From: an uncultured Chloroflexota bacterium
GTDB lineage: Bacteria > Chloroflexota > Anaerolineae > Aggregatilineales > Phototrophicaceae
Assembly: GCA_937988705.1 (NCBI GenBank)
Contig: CALKIA010000507.1
Coordinates: forward strand, 1-24,844
DNA length: 24,844 nucleotides
Direction of reading: 5' to 3'
Shown piece by piece: positions 1 through 8,232 of this stretch. Each line of letters opens with the position of its first letter. Within the stretch, counting starts at the first letter, position 1. The translations under genes and the position numbers were made by a program. Below the pieces are notes generated by a model. It had not been told where the DNA came from, did no database searches, and saw nothing but the letters and a program-made list of their open reading frames with translations.

Positions 1-914
1 ATGACTTCCGAGGTCACCAACGCGTCATCGACGGGCGGCGGTTTATGCAGGGTGGAACGTTTGAGATCTTGCAGAAACGCGCCTTCAGGCGAGAACAAGG
101 CTTGATGGAGCTCCCGGTAGAATTCGCCCGCCGTCGCATAGCGATCGTCAGGTTCTTTCGCCAAAGCCCGCAGCAGCACCACATTGACGGCCAACGGCAG
201 CCCCGCGCGAAAATCCTCAATCGGCGACGGGCGCTCGGTCAGGTGCTTATACATCATGCTGCTGGCCGACTCAGCCTGAAACGGCAGCACCCCGGTCAGC
301 ATTTCGTAGGCGAGAATCCCGAAAGCATAGATGTCAGAGCGCCGATCCAGCGGCAGCCCTTTCCACTGTTCGGGTGACATGTAGGACGGTGTCCCGACAA
401 TCGCCCCGGTCTGGGTGAGGTTCGTCGTCCCACTCAACAGCTTGGCAATGCCAAAATCGCTGAGAACGGCATTCCCCGCTTCGTCCAGCAGAACATTTTG
501 TGGTTTAAGATCGCGATGGATGATATTTTGTTGGTGGGCATAGTCGAGCGCGTCGGCAATTTGCGCGGTGAGGCGATCAATTTTCTCTACGGTGAGCGTT
601 CCCAGAGCGATTAAGTTTTCCAGGTTGCCACCCGGCAGATAGTCCATCACCAGACAGACTAGGTTGCCTTCATTGATATACTCGATCAGGCGGAGAATAT
701 GGGTATGGCGAAGCGTTGCAATGGTGCGTGCTTCCAGTTCCAGCCGCCGCGCAAAATCACCTTGACCGATCAACTCGGTGCGGATCACCTTGATCGCCAC
801 CGGACGTTCAAAGGCATTCAGTTGTTGGGCGAGATAAACCGCGGCCGACGTCCCATAACCCAGTAACGACGTGATTTTGTACTGACCAATTTCACGACCG
901 ATCAAGTCGTTCAT
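1..914 (-). CDS. Serine/threonine protein kinase, C-terminus beyond window
   Basis: I translated this open frame by hand; it runs off the left edge, leaving 304 residues from the ATG at 914. It is a Hanks-type (PknB-like) kinase domain. Visible motifs: glycine-rich loop LGYGTSAAVY (18-27, third Gly replaced by Ala), ATP-binding Lys42 in VAIK, catalytic loop HRDLKPQN (133-140, Asp135), SDFG (152-155), activation segment GTPSYMSPEQ (174-183), and Arg259 in DRYATA. The HRD and DFG residues are intact, so it should be active on Ser/Thr of partner proteins. The kinase domain ends near 270; what follows (sensor, membrane helix) is outside the window. An AAGG lies about 12 nt before the ATG, a weak ribosome site. 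It follows the VIT-vWA gene on the same strand but is separated by 177 nt with hairpins and a possible promoter of its own. Confidence 0.93.
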   Translation of the reverse strand, partial: MNDLIGREIGQYKITSLLGYGTSAAVYLAQQLNAFERPVAIKVIRTELIGQGDFARRLELEARTIATLRHTHILRLIEYINEGNLVCLVMDYLPGGNLENLIALGTLTVEKIDRLTAQIADALDYAHQQNIIHRDLKPQNVLLDEAGNAVLSDFGIAKLLSGTTNLTQTGAIVGTPSYMSPEQWKGLPLDRRSDIYAFGILAYEMLTGVLPFQAESASSMMYKHLTERPSPIEDFRAGLPLAVNVVLLRALAKEPDDRYATAGEFYRELHQALFSPEGAFLQDLKRSTLHKPPPVDDALVTSEV

Positions 915-965
915 CCACGTTTTCGCCTTGTGTCCGTAACAGCCAGCCCCGACCCTCAATTGTGG

Positions 966-971
966 AGTATA
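966..971 (-). promoter_or_regulatory. Candidate -10 box for the kinase gene
   Basis: The minus strand reads TATACT here, 52 nt upstream of the kinase ATG. An upstream TTAAAC sits 15 nt away, which is shorter than the ideal 17. It is offered only because the preceding gene appears to be separated by hairpins. Confidence 0.25.
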
Positions 972-1007
972 GCGCAAAACGTGTCCGTTTAACGCACGTC
1001 AATCAAA

Positions 1008-1085
1008 GTTCTCAGGGACGCGCCAACCGGCGTCTCTGAGAACTCGGTAATGCTGGAATACATGGCGGGCATTCGACACCCGCCA
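1008..1085 (-). terminator. Two hairpins after the VIT-vWA gene
   Basis: Hairpin A pairs TGGCGGG (1063-1069) with CCCGCCA (1079-1085), starting 6 nt past the VIT-vWA stop. Hairpin B pairs GTTCTCAGGGACGC (1008-1021) with GCGTCTCTGAGAAC (1030-1043), 14 bp with one G-T wobble. Neither is followed by a clear T-run on the minus strand, so a Rho-independent terminator is possible but not textbook; hairpin B also resembles the GGGACGC palindromes found elsewhere in the window. Confidence 0.4.
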
Positions 1086-1091
1086 CAGCGA

Positions 1092-3407
1092 TTACAGGAA
1101 TTGTTCGCCCGTCACAGCGCTGAGAGCGGTCAAGGCCGCCTGCGCCTCGGTCACCGGACTGCCCGCCTTGACGGCCTGAACCAACCACTGCGCCGCCTTG
1201 CGCACCTGTACCCGGTAGGCGCCGGTCACCGTTGTGTGACCCGCGTTGATGAAGATCAGCAGCACCCGCGCGGTCAAAGCCACATCATCAACCCAACTGC
1301 CGTTAATCATCTGCTGGCGCGCCAGCAACTTGACCAACACCTCCGGCTGACCGCTGTTCGCCGCCAGCACTTGCTGCAGGCGTTCCAGCGGCGAGAGCGG
1401 CGGTTCGCTCGCCTGCTCAAACTCCGGCTCGAATTGAGCTAAGTTATCGTCCAAGCGCTGAGTGACCCGCGACTTCCGGAGAAAAGCGGGCAAGTCCAGT
1501 TCCTTCTTGGCTTTATCAACCGGGGCGGGCGGGGGCGCGGCGGCGGGGATACTCAGCGTAATTTGGCGGACCGGCGCGCTCGGCATAAAGTGCATGGTTG
1601 CGGAGGGCAGCGGCGCACCAGCACCACCAGCACCACCACCAAAGCCTTCAGACCGCAGACCTTCCGGCAGCGGCACAGCGATCTGCACCAGATGATCAGC
1701 GCCGCCCGTGGTAACTTCGCTGTCGACGGCGACAAACGCGGTATAGCGGCTCGCCAGGCCGTATTTGAGCGCCAGCGCGATGATCTCCTGCCGCGCCGCC
1801 GTCGCATCCTGCACGTGGAGGTCGGTCAAAGCCTCAATGCGCGCCCGCGCCCACAAGCGCCGCAGCAGCGGTTGATCGCCTTTCGGCACGTCGGCGCGGA
1901 ATTCGATGGTCGCCCCACTCCGCTGACCGCGGGCGATGACCGTGACTGCGCCAGTCCCGGTACGCGCGAACCGCGTCACGATGGTCAGCGGTTGTCCGAC
2001 ATACAGATCAGCCACGGCGTCGGGGTAGGTATCCCAGACGCGCGCTCCGCGCCATTCCAGTTGGATATCTTCGAGCGCCGGATAGCTCACGCGATCCTGA
2101 AAGCGGGTGATCGCCGCTTCGAGGTCGTCGTTCACGCCGAGGAATTCCGCCTGACCCCGACCCAAAACGGCCATTTTGTTGATCAGGTACCGGTTGACCG
2201 ACGGGCCTAAGCCAAACGTGAAGATCTTGGCGTTACGCCGCTTCGCCGTGATTTCGCGAAGGGCCGCGTCTTCAGCCGAGACCGCGCCATCGGTCAGGAA
2301 GACGACATAGCGCTGCCGCTCGGGGTCGACGGGCAGATCGAGCGCCGCCGTGATCGCGGCCAGAATCGCCGTCCCGCCGCGCGCCCCCGCCTGGCTGATC
2401 CACGCATCCGCCGCATCGACGGCTTCCTGCGTGAGCGCCATCGGCACCTGCGCGAACCATTCCAGCCGGTCGTCAAACACGAGAATCCAGAAGCGATCTT
2501 CGGCATTGAGCATCCGCAAACAGGTCTTCAGCGCGTTGTGCGCCTGCTCGATCGGATCGCCGCCCATCGATCCGGAACGGTCGATCACAAATACGAATTC
2601 GCGCTTGGCAGTGACCGCTGTCCCCAGAAAGCGCGGCGGCAGCAGGCTGAGTAACGCGATTTCGCTATCCCCATCGTCGCCAGTCGCCCAAACGGACGGT
2701 CGCACGGTATCCGCAGCGACAGCAAAGCGCAGAACAAAGTCTTTGTTCGGGATGGTGTCCTCGGCCAGCGTCACGGTGCGGTGTTCGCCCTGGGTCACGC
2801 TGAGCGCATGCGTCGGACTCACAGGATCGGCGAAAGCGCCGTGTAAGTTGAGCGTTATGTCCACCGGGCCAATTTTCGCCTCAGGCGGGGCGACCGGCGC
2901 ATCAACCGCAGGATCGGCGGGCAGGATCGGCGTGTGATAGCGCGGCGTGAGGCCCATCGGGAAAACGAACTCGTACTGCCCCTCTGTGTAGGTCAGCGGT
3001 TCATCATAGTGAATGGTGCAGACAATCGCCTCACCGGGCTGGATGTTCGCCACGCGGAGCGCAAACAGGTTTGGGCGCTGCTGGAGCAGCAGGCTCGCGC
3101 GTTTGCCTTCCGCTTGCGCCTCGTCATAAGCGCGCTGCGCCGCCTCGCGTTCACGCACCTCTGCCTGAATAGTGCGCGGCCCAATCGTAATCGCATAACC
3201 GCTGATCGCGGCAGTATGCGGCAGCGGAAACAGGTATTCGACTTCAATAGGCTGGGGATAGGGATTGCTGAAACGCTGGACGACCCGGACTGCGGCCGCC
3301 CCGCCAAGAATATCCCCGCTCACCGAGGTGCGTTCCAGGGGGAGCGGAGACGAAGGTTTAGCCTGCTGCACGAGAACTAAAGAACCGAGCAAAAACTCTT
3401 GAGACAT
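1092..3407 (-). CDS. VIT and von Willebrand factor A domain protein
   Basis: A 771-residue protein of the inter-alpha-trypsin-inhibitor heavy-chain type. Residues about 20-150 form a VIT domain (RFSNPYPQPIEVEYLFPLP, then AYDEAQAEGKRASLL). Residues about 268-440 form a vWA domain with an intact metal-ion-dependent adhesion site: DRSGS (276-280), a downstream GGT, and FLTDG. A beta-rich region follows, then a Gly/Pro/Ala-rich linker (GFGGGAGGAGA) and a helical C-terminal ~130 residues resembling the tail of similar bacterial proteins. No signal peptide or membrane helix is seen, so it may be cytoplasmic or exported by an unrecognised route. The ATG has a good GGAGG ribosome site. It starts 12 nt after the HAD gene and so is probably co-transcribed with the terpene cyclase. 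The function is unknown; bacterial VIT-vWA proteins are generally inferred to mediate metal-dependent protein binding. Confidence 0.92.
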   Translation of the reverse strand: MSQEFLLGSLVLVQQAKPSSPLPLERTSVSGDILGGAAAVRVVQRFSNPYPQPIEVEYLFPLPHTAAISGYAITIGPRTIQAEVREREAAQRAYDEAQAEGKRASLLLQQRPNLFALRVANIQPGEAIVCTIHYDEPLTYTEGQYEFVFPMGLTPRYHTPILPADPAVDAPVAPPEAKIGPVDITLNLHGAFADPVSPTHALSVTQGEHRTVTLAEDTIPNKDFVLRFAVAADTVRPSVWATGDDGDSEIALLSLLPPRFLGTAVTAKREFVFVIDRSGSMGGDPIEQAHNALKTCLRMLNAEDRFWILVFDDRLEWFAQVPMALTQEAVDAADAWISQAGARGGTAILAAITAALDLPVDPERQRYVVFLTDGAVSAEDAALREITAKRRNAKIFTFGLGPSVNRYLINKMAVLGRGQAEFLGVNDDLEAAITRFQDRVSYPALEDIQLEWRGARVWDTYPDAVADLYVGQPLTIVTRFARTGTGAVTVIARGQRSGATIEFRADVPKGDQPLLRRLWARARIEALTDLHVQDATAARQEIIALALKYGLASRYTAFVAVDSEVTTGGADHLVQIAVPLPEGLRSEGFGGGAGGAGAPLPSATMHFMPSAPVRQITLSIPAAAPPPAPVDKAKKELDLPAFLRKSRVTQRLDDNLAQFEPEFEQASEPPLSPLERLQQVLAANSGQPEVLVKLLARQQMINGSWVDDVALTARVLLIFINAGHTTVTGAYRVQVRKAAQWLVQAVKAGSPVTEAQAALTALSAVTGEQFL

Positions 3408-3419
3408 ACCGCCTCCAGG

Positions 3420-4082
3420 TTATGTGATCGGGATTTCGCGCAGCGACCTCACCCACTTGTACGGCGTCGTGTGGTACAGCGATGTCATGCGCCCCGGACG
3501 GTCAACTAACCAACACATCATGCCACAGGCTTCGGCAAAAGCGCCATCCGTCCACGGATCATCCCCCACAAAGATGGGGGTAGTCGTGTGCAGTACCGGA
3601 TAGCGATTGAGGATCGCCTGCCAGAGGCTGGGGTGCGGCTTGCGTTTCGCGCCGGGGAACATGTGCGGCGTGAAGATTTCCCGCACATAGGCCGAAATCC
3701 CGAGATCACGCGCGTTGGTCGGCGCGATCAAGTTGTTCGAAATTATGTAGACCAGATGCCCGCTCTGCACGAGGGCACGCAGCAAGTCGCGGGCATCATC
3801 GAACATCACGGGCTGGTAGCTCGTGCGCAAATCCGCGATGAAAGCGGATTGCAGATCGTCTGACCAGCCCATATCTTGAAACAGGCCGCCGAGGACGGCC
3901 ATAAAGTCGTCGTTGACGCTCCACCGCTGCTGAGCCGTGAGCACAGCCCGCGCCAACTGTTCGCGATCCGCTGGCAGATCATATTGCTGAATCAGCTTCG
4001 GGAGGGCAGTGTTCAGCGTCCATGTGAGCTGCGCCGTGACCAGCGTATCGTCGAAATCAAAGAACCAGCTCGTGATTTTCAT
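3420..4082 (-). CDS. HAD-superfamily phosphatase coupled to terpene cyclase
   Basis: A 220-residue haloacid-dehalogenase-like hydrolase. Motif I is DFDDTL (Asp9 nucleophile, Asp11 acid/base), motif II is Ser115 in IISNN, motif III is a Lys in GAKRKP (146-148), and motif IV is GDDPWTD (173-179). All catalytic positions are present, and a small helical cap (about 20-95) fits subfamily I. Its ATG overlaps the cyclase stop codon as ATGA and has no clear ribosome site of its own, which points to translational coupling. HAD phosphatases are known to be fused to class II terpene cyclases in fungi and marine bacteria, where they remove the diphosphate from cyclised prenyl diphosphates. I infer a similar role here. 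A general phosphoglycolate- or nucleotide-type phosphatase cannot be excluded from sequence alone. Confidence 0.88.
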   Translation of the reverse strand: MKITSWFFDFDDTLVTAQLTWTLNTALPKLIQQYDLPADREQLARAVLTAQQRWSVNDDFMAVLGGLFQDMGWSDDLQSAFIADLRTSYQPVMFDDARDLLRALVQSGHLVYIISNNLIAPTNARDLGISAYVREIFTPHMFPGAKRKPHPSLWQAILNRYPVLHTTTPIFVGDDPWTDGAFAEACGMMCWLVDRPGRMTSLYHTTPYKWVRSLREIPIT

Positions 4083-5560
4083 GCGTGGTACTGGTACAAC
4101 ACGCTGAGAATCGCGGCCCGGACAATGTTATGCGGCGTATACAAACCTTTGCTGATCCACAAGGGAACGTAAGTCGCGTCATTCAGGTGATCCGTCAGAT
4201 AGCGGGCAGCCTCATCCATAATCACCGGGTCGATCGGCTCCACCGTGCTGTTCCACGTCAGCAGCGATTCGAGCGCATAGGCCGTTTCTTCGGGCGTCGA
4301 GTCACCGAGGTAGCCCCACCCCCCATCGTCATTCTGCGTCTTGATGATCCACTTCAGGCGTGAGGACGCGAGATTATCATCGACACCGCGCAGGGCGTGG
4401 ATCGCCACATTGCTGACGTAATACGGCGACGTATGCCACTTATCCGACCAGAACGAGCCGTTCTCGTCAAAACGCTTGAGCGCGGAGACAATCTTCTGCA
4501 CCCAGACCTCGTACATAGGATGATCCTGAGCGTACTGCAGAGCCTGGAGCAAGCGCAAATGCGTGCTCGCCGACGGATTGGTTTCGCCCTGATAGCAGCA
4601 GAAATGATCTTCTTTCTCGTAATAATGGAAGACATCGGCGCTGACATCATAGCCACCCCACTTCAACAGCATATAAGTGGCGGCAGTGTCGTCAATATCG
4701 ACGACCGGGAAGTGGGTGGAATAGCTGATGCCATATTCTGGTGACCAACGCGCCGCTAACACCGCGAGAATATCCTGCACATCGCGGTCCTGCGGCTGAA
4801 TGGTCCCCGTGAGCAGCAGTTTCATCAGCGTCCAGAGCATTTCGAAAATGTCGATGCGCCCAAACGCCGGGATGCCGCCCGTGCCTTCGTCCGTCATGAG
4901 ATCGCGCAGGTAGTTCACCGCGCCCGGATGTGAATGCTGCAGCAAATACGCCGCGGTGGCCGCTGGCGAAATGCTCACCGAATGATTGGCTTCCAGCACA
5001 TCGTCCTGTGTGCTGACAGCATTCCGCAAGGCTTCCAGTGAAAACGTCAAGGTGCTCGCGCGCCACGGTCGCACCGGCGAATCGATCAACGCGGCGACCT
5101 TCTTTTTGTAGGGCGCGGCATAACGAACCGGCGGCTGGGGGACGTCGAGACCAAGTTTTTCGGCTTCTTGAGCAAGGGAGGTTGAGAGAATGGGAAAACC
5201 GACGGTATCACTGTCATCTTTGCCGAGATGACCAACGAGCTTCCAGAGCGCATCTTCGCCGCGCTTGACACGGCGCTTATCACGGGGATGAATGCCCACA
5301 TCGCGCAGCGCTACTATCGCCGCGAGTGTGGAGATGAAGCGATCGTGATAGTGAACGTAGGGTGCGCCCCACGTACCATCTTCATACTGGTTTCGACGCA
5401 GCCATTCGAGCGAGAACTCGAAATCGGCATAACGTCCCGCTAAACGGGCAACCCAAGCAGTGTCATAGGCAACGCCGTAGACCCTGCCACGACCGAGGTC
5501 ACGAACGAGCATCTTGATTTCGTGCGCCAACAGAGTACTTTGACCAAGGTTCGGTGTCAC
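4079..5560 (-). CDS. Class II (di)terpene cyclase, copalyl-diphosphate-synthase-like
   Basis: This 493-residue protein has the size of bacterial two-domain (beta-gamma) class II cyclases such as M. tuberculosis Rv3377c (about 500). The hallmark acid motif is present as DIDDTA (Asp288, Asp290, Asp291), which protonates the terminal alkene of a prenyl diphosphate. Other family marks are AYDTAWVARL (31-40), EDGTWG (60-65), SPAATAAYLL (198-207), DKWHTSPYY (373-381) and the QW-like QNDDGGWG (409-416). There is no class I DDxxD/NSE domain, so the product should keep its diphosphate. DxDD followed by T-A is typical of enzymes using geranylgeranyl diphosphate, but farnesyl diphosphate is possible. 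The start is GTG with GGAAGGA 7 nt upstream; an upstream ATG is in another frame. It is the first gene of a unit with the HAD and VIT-vWA genes. No prenyl-diphosphate synthase lies in the window. Confidence 0.9.
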   Translation of the reverse strand: MTPNLGQSTLLAHEIKMLVRDLGRGRVYGVAYDTAWVARLAGRYADFEFSLEWLRRNQYEDGTWGAPYVHYHDRFISTLAAIVALRDVGIHPRDKRRVKRGEDALWKLVGHLGKDDSDTVGFPILSTSLAQEAEKLGLDVPQPPVRYAAPYKKKVAALIDSPVRPWRASTLTFSLEALRNAVSTQDDVLEANHSVSISPAATAAYLLQHSHPGAVNYLRDLMTDEGTGGIPAFGRIDIFEMLWTLMKLLLTGTIQPQDRDVQDILAVLAARWSPEYGISYSTHFPVVDIDDTAATYMLLKWGGYDVSADVFHYYEKEDHFCCYQGETNPSASTHLRLLQALQYAQDHPMYEVWVQKIVSALKRFDENGSFWSDKWHTSPYYVSNVAIHALRGVDDNLASSRLKWIIKTQNDDGGWGYLGDSTPEETAYALESLLTWNSTVEPIDPVIMDEAARYLTDHLNDATYVPLWISKGLYTPHNIVRAAILSVLYQYHA

Positions 5561-5612
5561 TGAGCCATCCTTCCATGCAGAATCACTGGGGGCGGAGTGC
5601 CATCAGACCTAG

Positions 5613-5667
5613 ATCATAATATGAAGTTCGTAAATCAATACCGTGAGGAATGTAATCGATTTACGAA
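5613..5667 (-). promoter_or_regulatory. Inverted repeat and -10 box upstream of the cyclase
   Basis: The 149-nt gap between the small unknown gene and the cyclase is notably AT-rich. It holds a perfect 10-bp inverted repeat, TTCGTAAATC (5627-5636) and GATTTACGAA (5658-5667), with centres 31 nt apart (three helical turns). On the minus strand a TATGAT (5613-5618) lies just downstream of it, about 53 nt before the GTG start. This arrangement fits a promoter with a repressor or activator site, but no regulator is encoded nearby. Confidence 0.4.
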
Positions 5668-5709
5668 TTTTAGTAATTGATTCTGCTTTTAGGACTAAAG
5701 TACTGTCAC

Positions 5710-5964
5710 CTACTGGGGTGTTAGCCAAAAACGTACCGCAATACCACCGGGCAAATTCCTCGGTTCAAACGGTTCGCACATGACTTCAATGTCCCCTTGC
5801 CGCTTGAGAATCTCGACATCCATCACCGGAACTGGCTTCCACCAGATCGCCTGATAGACGCCACCACCGAGGTGTTCCAGACAATCTGGCACGGCCGGCG
5901 AGATCAAATCCCAGATGCTGTCTTCGACGCAATACTTCTGCTGGGGACGGGTGATCGGGCGCAT
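5710..5964 (-). CDS. Small uncharacterised protein, 84 residues
   Basis: I do not recognise this protein. It begins MRPITRPQQKYCVEDSIWDL, is rich in Pro and Trp (AIWWKPVPVMDVEI), and ends in a hydrophobic VRFWLTPQ; no membrane helix or signal peptide is evident. An AAGGA lies 7 nt before the ATG, and no overlapping frame gives a better candidate in this interval. The 105-nt upstream gap carries a minus-strand TTGACG and TACGCT spaced 17 nt, a weak possible promoter. It lies between the APH-fold kinase gene and the cyclase, with 105 and 149 nt on either side, so operon membership is unclear. Confidence 0.55.
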   Translation of the reverse strand: MRPITRPQQKYCVEDSIWDLISPAVPDCLEHLGGGVYQAIWWKPVPVMDVEILKRQGDIEVMCEPFEPRNLPGGIAVRFWLTPQ

Positions 5965-6069
5965 CTTTAGTCCTTCTCTGGTGGTTCAACGACTATAGCT
6001 TGAATCTAGCACACCCCACCCCAAAATTAGCGTAGCGACGTGTGAAAAATTCGTCAATTTTGCAGTAAT

Positions 6070-7086
6070 TCATAATATGTCCACAAAGGCATTTATAAAA
6101 TTCAGCATGGAGGTCGGGCGCTCACCGATGAGCTGCACGACGATCGCGCGCTGGTGGGCACGTTCGGTATTGTTCATATACTCCAAGGGCGACCGCCCGG
6201 CCACCCGCGCCAGCAGACAGGCCAGCGTGTGTTTGACCGAACGCGTTTCGAGACCTTCGAGCCAGTCAACATTGCCCAGTGTTTCAACATAGGTACGCCA
6301 ATATAACCGCGCCGCTTCGGCGAATGTCGCGCGCTGTTCCGGCAGATGATGGGCTTTGCTCAACAAGTGGGTCATCGAGAAGCCGACATCGAAGGCCGGT
6401 TCGCCTACGTGAATGACTTCGTGATCGAGCAAAATGAGCCGATCCTGATAGACAAGGATATTCTTGGGGCTGAAATCGCCATGCACCAGCGTCCGCTGAA
6501 CCGCGCGGGTATCATCGACCAACTGCCGGATGAACGGCGCGACCTCCGGCACCTGGGTCGCCGTGTAGAGATAGTAGGCTTCCAGACGCAGCGTTTCGTA
6601 GAATTCCCGGTTGAAGAATTCGGGCGCATCGCGGCGAATATCGTCCAGATGCTGCCCGGACAAGCGGTGGATCGTGCCAAGCAACCGCCCAAACTGATCG
6701 ACGTGCTGTAAATTCACCCGCCCCGCCAACAGCATGTGTTTCCAGTTTTCGTGGGGCTGCGGCACAGCGGCCATCGCGAGGATGTAATTGGCCTCATCCT
6801 CGAAGATGATCATCGGGATCGTCCCCGGCGGCGTCATGCGCGGCAGAATCGTGAGCGCCAAAGCCTCGTGATGGATGCGCTCCGGTTTCGTGAACCAATC
6901 GACGGCGACGCGCAGCTTGGGCAAGCACTGCTTGATAACCCACGCCTCACCACTCGGCAGGTCGAGCCACACGGTCTTATTGGAAACGCCACCCTCCAGC
7001 ACGCGCATGGTCGGCTGAGCATCGGACGCGATCCGCTTGCGTTCCCGTAGATAGGCGATCAGTTGATCCGGCTGTTCAATATCCAT
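6070..7086 (-). CDS. APH-fold phosphotransferase (small-molecule kinase)
   Basis: A 338-residue protein of the aminoglycoside phosphotransferase / choline kinase fold. It has Lys52 in VIKQ for ATP, the Brenner motif HGDFSPKNIL (202-211; catalytic Asp204, Asn209), and DHE (221-223) in place of the usual metal-binding D-F-D. The sequence GEPAFDVGFSMTHLL (228-242) is typical of the family. The substrate cannot be told from sequence; hydroxylated small molecules and methylthioribose are precedents, and no resistance role is implied. The ATG has AAGGAG 6 nt upstream, and a perfect minus-strand TATAAT lies 24 nt upstream. It is divergent from the amidohydrolase gene, sharing a 114-bp intergenic region, so the two may be co-regulated. 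Confidence 0.88.
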   Translation of the reverse strand: MDIEQPDQLIAYLRERKRIASDAQPTMRVLEGGVSNKTVWLDLPSGEAWVIKQCLPKLRVAVDWFTKPERIHHEALALTILPRMTPPGTIPMIIFEDEANYILAMAAVPQPHENWKHMLLAGRVNLQHVDQFGRLLGTIHRLSGQHLDDIRRDAPEFFNREFYETLRLEAYYLYTATQVPEVAPFIRQLVDDTRAVQRTLVHGDFSPKNILVYQDRLILLDHEVIHVGEPAFDVGFSMTHLLSKAHHLPEQRATFAEAARLYWRTYVETLGNVDWLEGLETRSVKHTLACLLARVAGRSPLEYMNNTERAHQRAIVVQLIGERPTSMLNFINAFVDIL

Positions 7087-7099
7087 GAGTGCTCCTTTT

Positions 7100-7126
7100 T
7101 TGACGGAGGATTATACTCGGTACAAT
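7100..7126. promoter_or_regulatory. Divergent promoter region, phosphotransferase/amidohydrolase
   Basis: The minus strand reads TATAAT at 7110-7115, giving the phosphotransferase a short leader of about 17 nt. On the plus strand TTGACG (7100-7105) and TACAAT (7121-7126) are spaced 15 nt, and could serve the amidohydrolase. The two elements interleave, so use of one would probably interfere with the other. Confidence 0.4.
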
Positions 7127-7200
7127 CTCATTTTTCCGATCCCCCTGCCGACACCCAATGCCGGGAGAGCTACACCTACCATCCGTCCGGAGGAATCGCC

Positions 7201-8232
7201 ATGCAGCTCAGTGATTTTCAACCCCGTCCGCGCCTCGAAGTCAAACAGACGCTCATCGAACAGCCGCGTTTCCGGGTGATCGACGCGCACAATCATCTAT
7301 CACCGCCCTTCGGGGGAGATTGGGACACGCGCCCGGTCAGCGAACTGCTCGACGTGCTGGACGCCGCCCACGTGCAGCTCGTCGTCGATCTCGATGGTGG
7401 CTGGGGCGAGGATAAACTGCGCCAGCATCTCGATCACTTCAAAGCCGCTGCGCCCGAGCGCTTTCAATGCTTCGGCGGCGTAGATTGGTCGGCGTGGCAG
7501 GATGATCGCTTTGGCGAACAGGCGGCGGCGCGCCTGCGGGTGCAGGCGGCCTGGGGCGCGCAGGGTTTGAAAATCTGGAAACCGTTCGGCTTGCACGTGC
7601 GCGACCAGCGGGGCGAACTGGTGGCGGTCGACGATGCGCGCCTCGATCCTTTGTGGCAGACCGCCGGGGAGCTCGGCTTCCCCGTACTGATCCATGTTGC
7701 CGACCCGGTCGCGTTTTTCGACCCGATTGATCAGTTTAACGAACGCTGGGAAGAGCTCGGCAATCATCCCGACTGGCATTTTCCGAGTCCGCCCTACCCC
7801 GCCTTCATGACAATCCTGGAGGGATTGGCGAACCTTGTCGCGCGGCATCCGAACACGACCTTCATCGGCGCGCATGTCGGCTGCTATTCAGAGAATCTCG
7901 GCTGGGTGAGCGCGCTCATGGATCGCTGCCCGAACTTCTATGTGGATTTCAGCGCGCGCATCAGCGAGTTGGGTCGCCAACCCTACAGCGCCCGCCGCTT
8001 CTTCCTCAAGTACGCGGATCGGATCCTGTTCGGCGCAGATGCCTCGCCCGAGGTCGATTACTATCGCCTGTTGTATCGTTTTTTGGAGACGGACGACGAG
8101 TACTTCGCCTATGGGCTGGGGGCGGTGCCGGGACAAGGCCGCTGGCAAATTTACGGTCTGCAGCTGCCCGATGACGTGCTCATCAAGATCTACCGCAGCA
8201 ACGCGCTTCGGCTGCTCAAGCTCAAGGGGTAG
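7201..8232 (+). CDS. Metal-dependent amidohydrolase (Amidohydro_2 family)
   Basis: A 343-residue TIM-barrel metal hydrolase. The N-terminal metal motif is DAHNHL (His30, His32); LIHVADP near 160 and GAHVG near 225 supply further histidines, and FGADASP near 280 supplies the catalytic Asp, the order seen in Amidohydro_2 (decarboxylase/lactonase-like) proteins. The substrate is unknown. I chose the ATG at 7201 because GGAGGA lies 6 nt upstream; an in-frame TTG at 7063 would extend the protein by 46 residues into the opposite gene's start and lacks family similarity. The gene ends in a hairpin-rich spacer facing the convergent dienelactone-hydrolase gene. Confidence 0.9.
   Translation: MQLSDFQPRPRLEVKQTLIEQPRFRVIDAHNHLSPPFGGDWDTRPVSELLDVLDAAHVQLVVDLDGGWGEDKLRQHLDHFKAAAPERFQCFGGVDWSAWQDDRFGEQAAARLRVQAAWGAQGLKIWKPFGLHVRDQRGELVAVDDARLDPLWQTAGELGFPVLIHVADPVAFFDPIDQFNERWEELGNHPDWHFPSPPYPAFMTILEGLANLVARHPNTTFIGAHVGCYSENLGWVSALMDRCPNFYVDFSARISELGRQPYSARRFFLKYADRILFGADASPEVDYYRLLYRFLETDDEYFAYGLGAVPGQGRWQIYGLQLPDDVLIKIYRSNALRLLKLKG

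Noticed and set aside
6070..7086. Aminoglycoside resistance gene
   Set aside because: The fold is right but the family is broad; nothing in the sequence or neighbourhood supports antibiotic inactivation.
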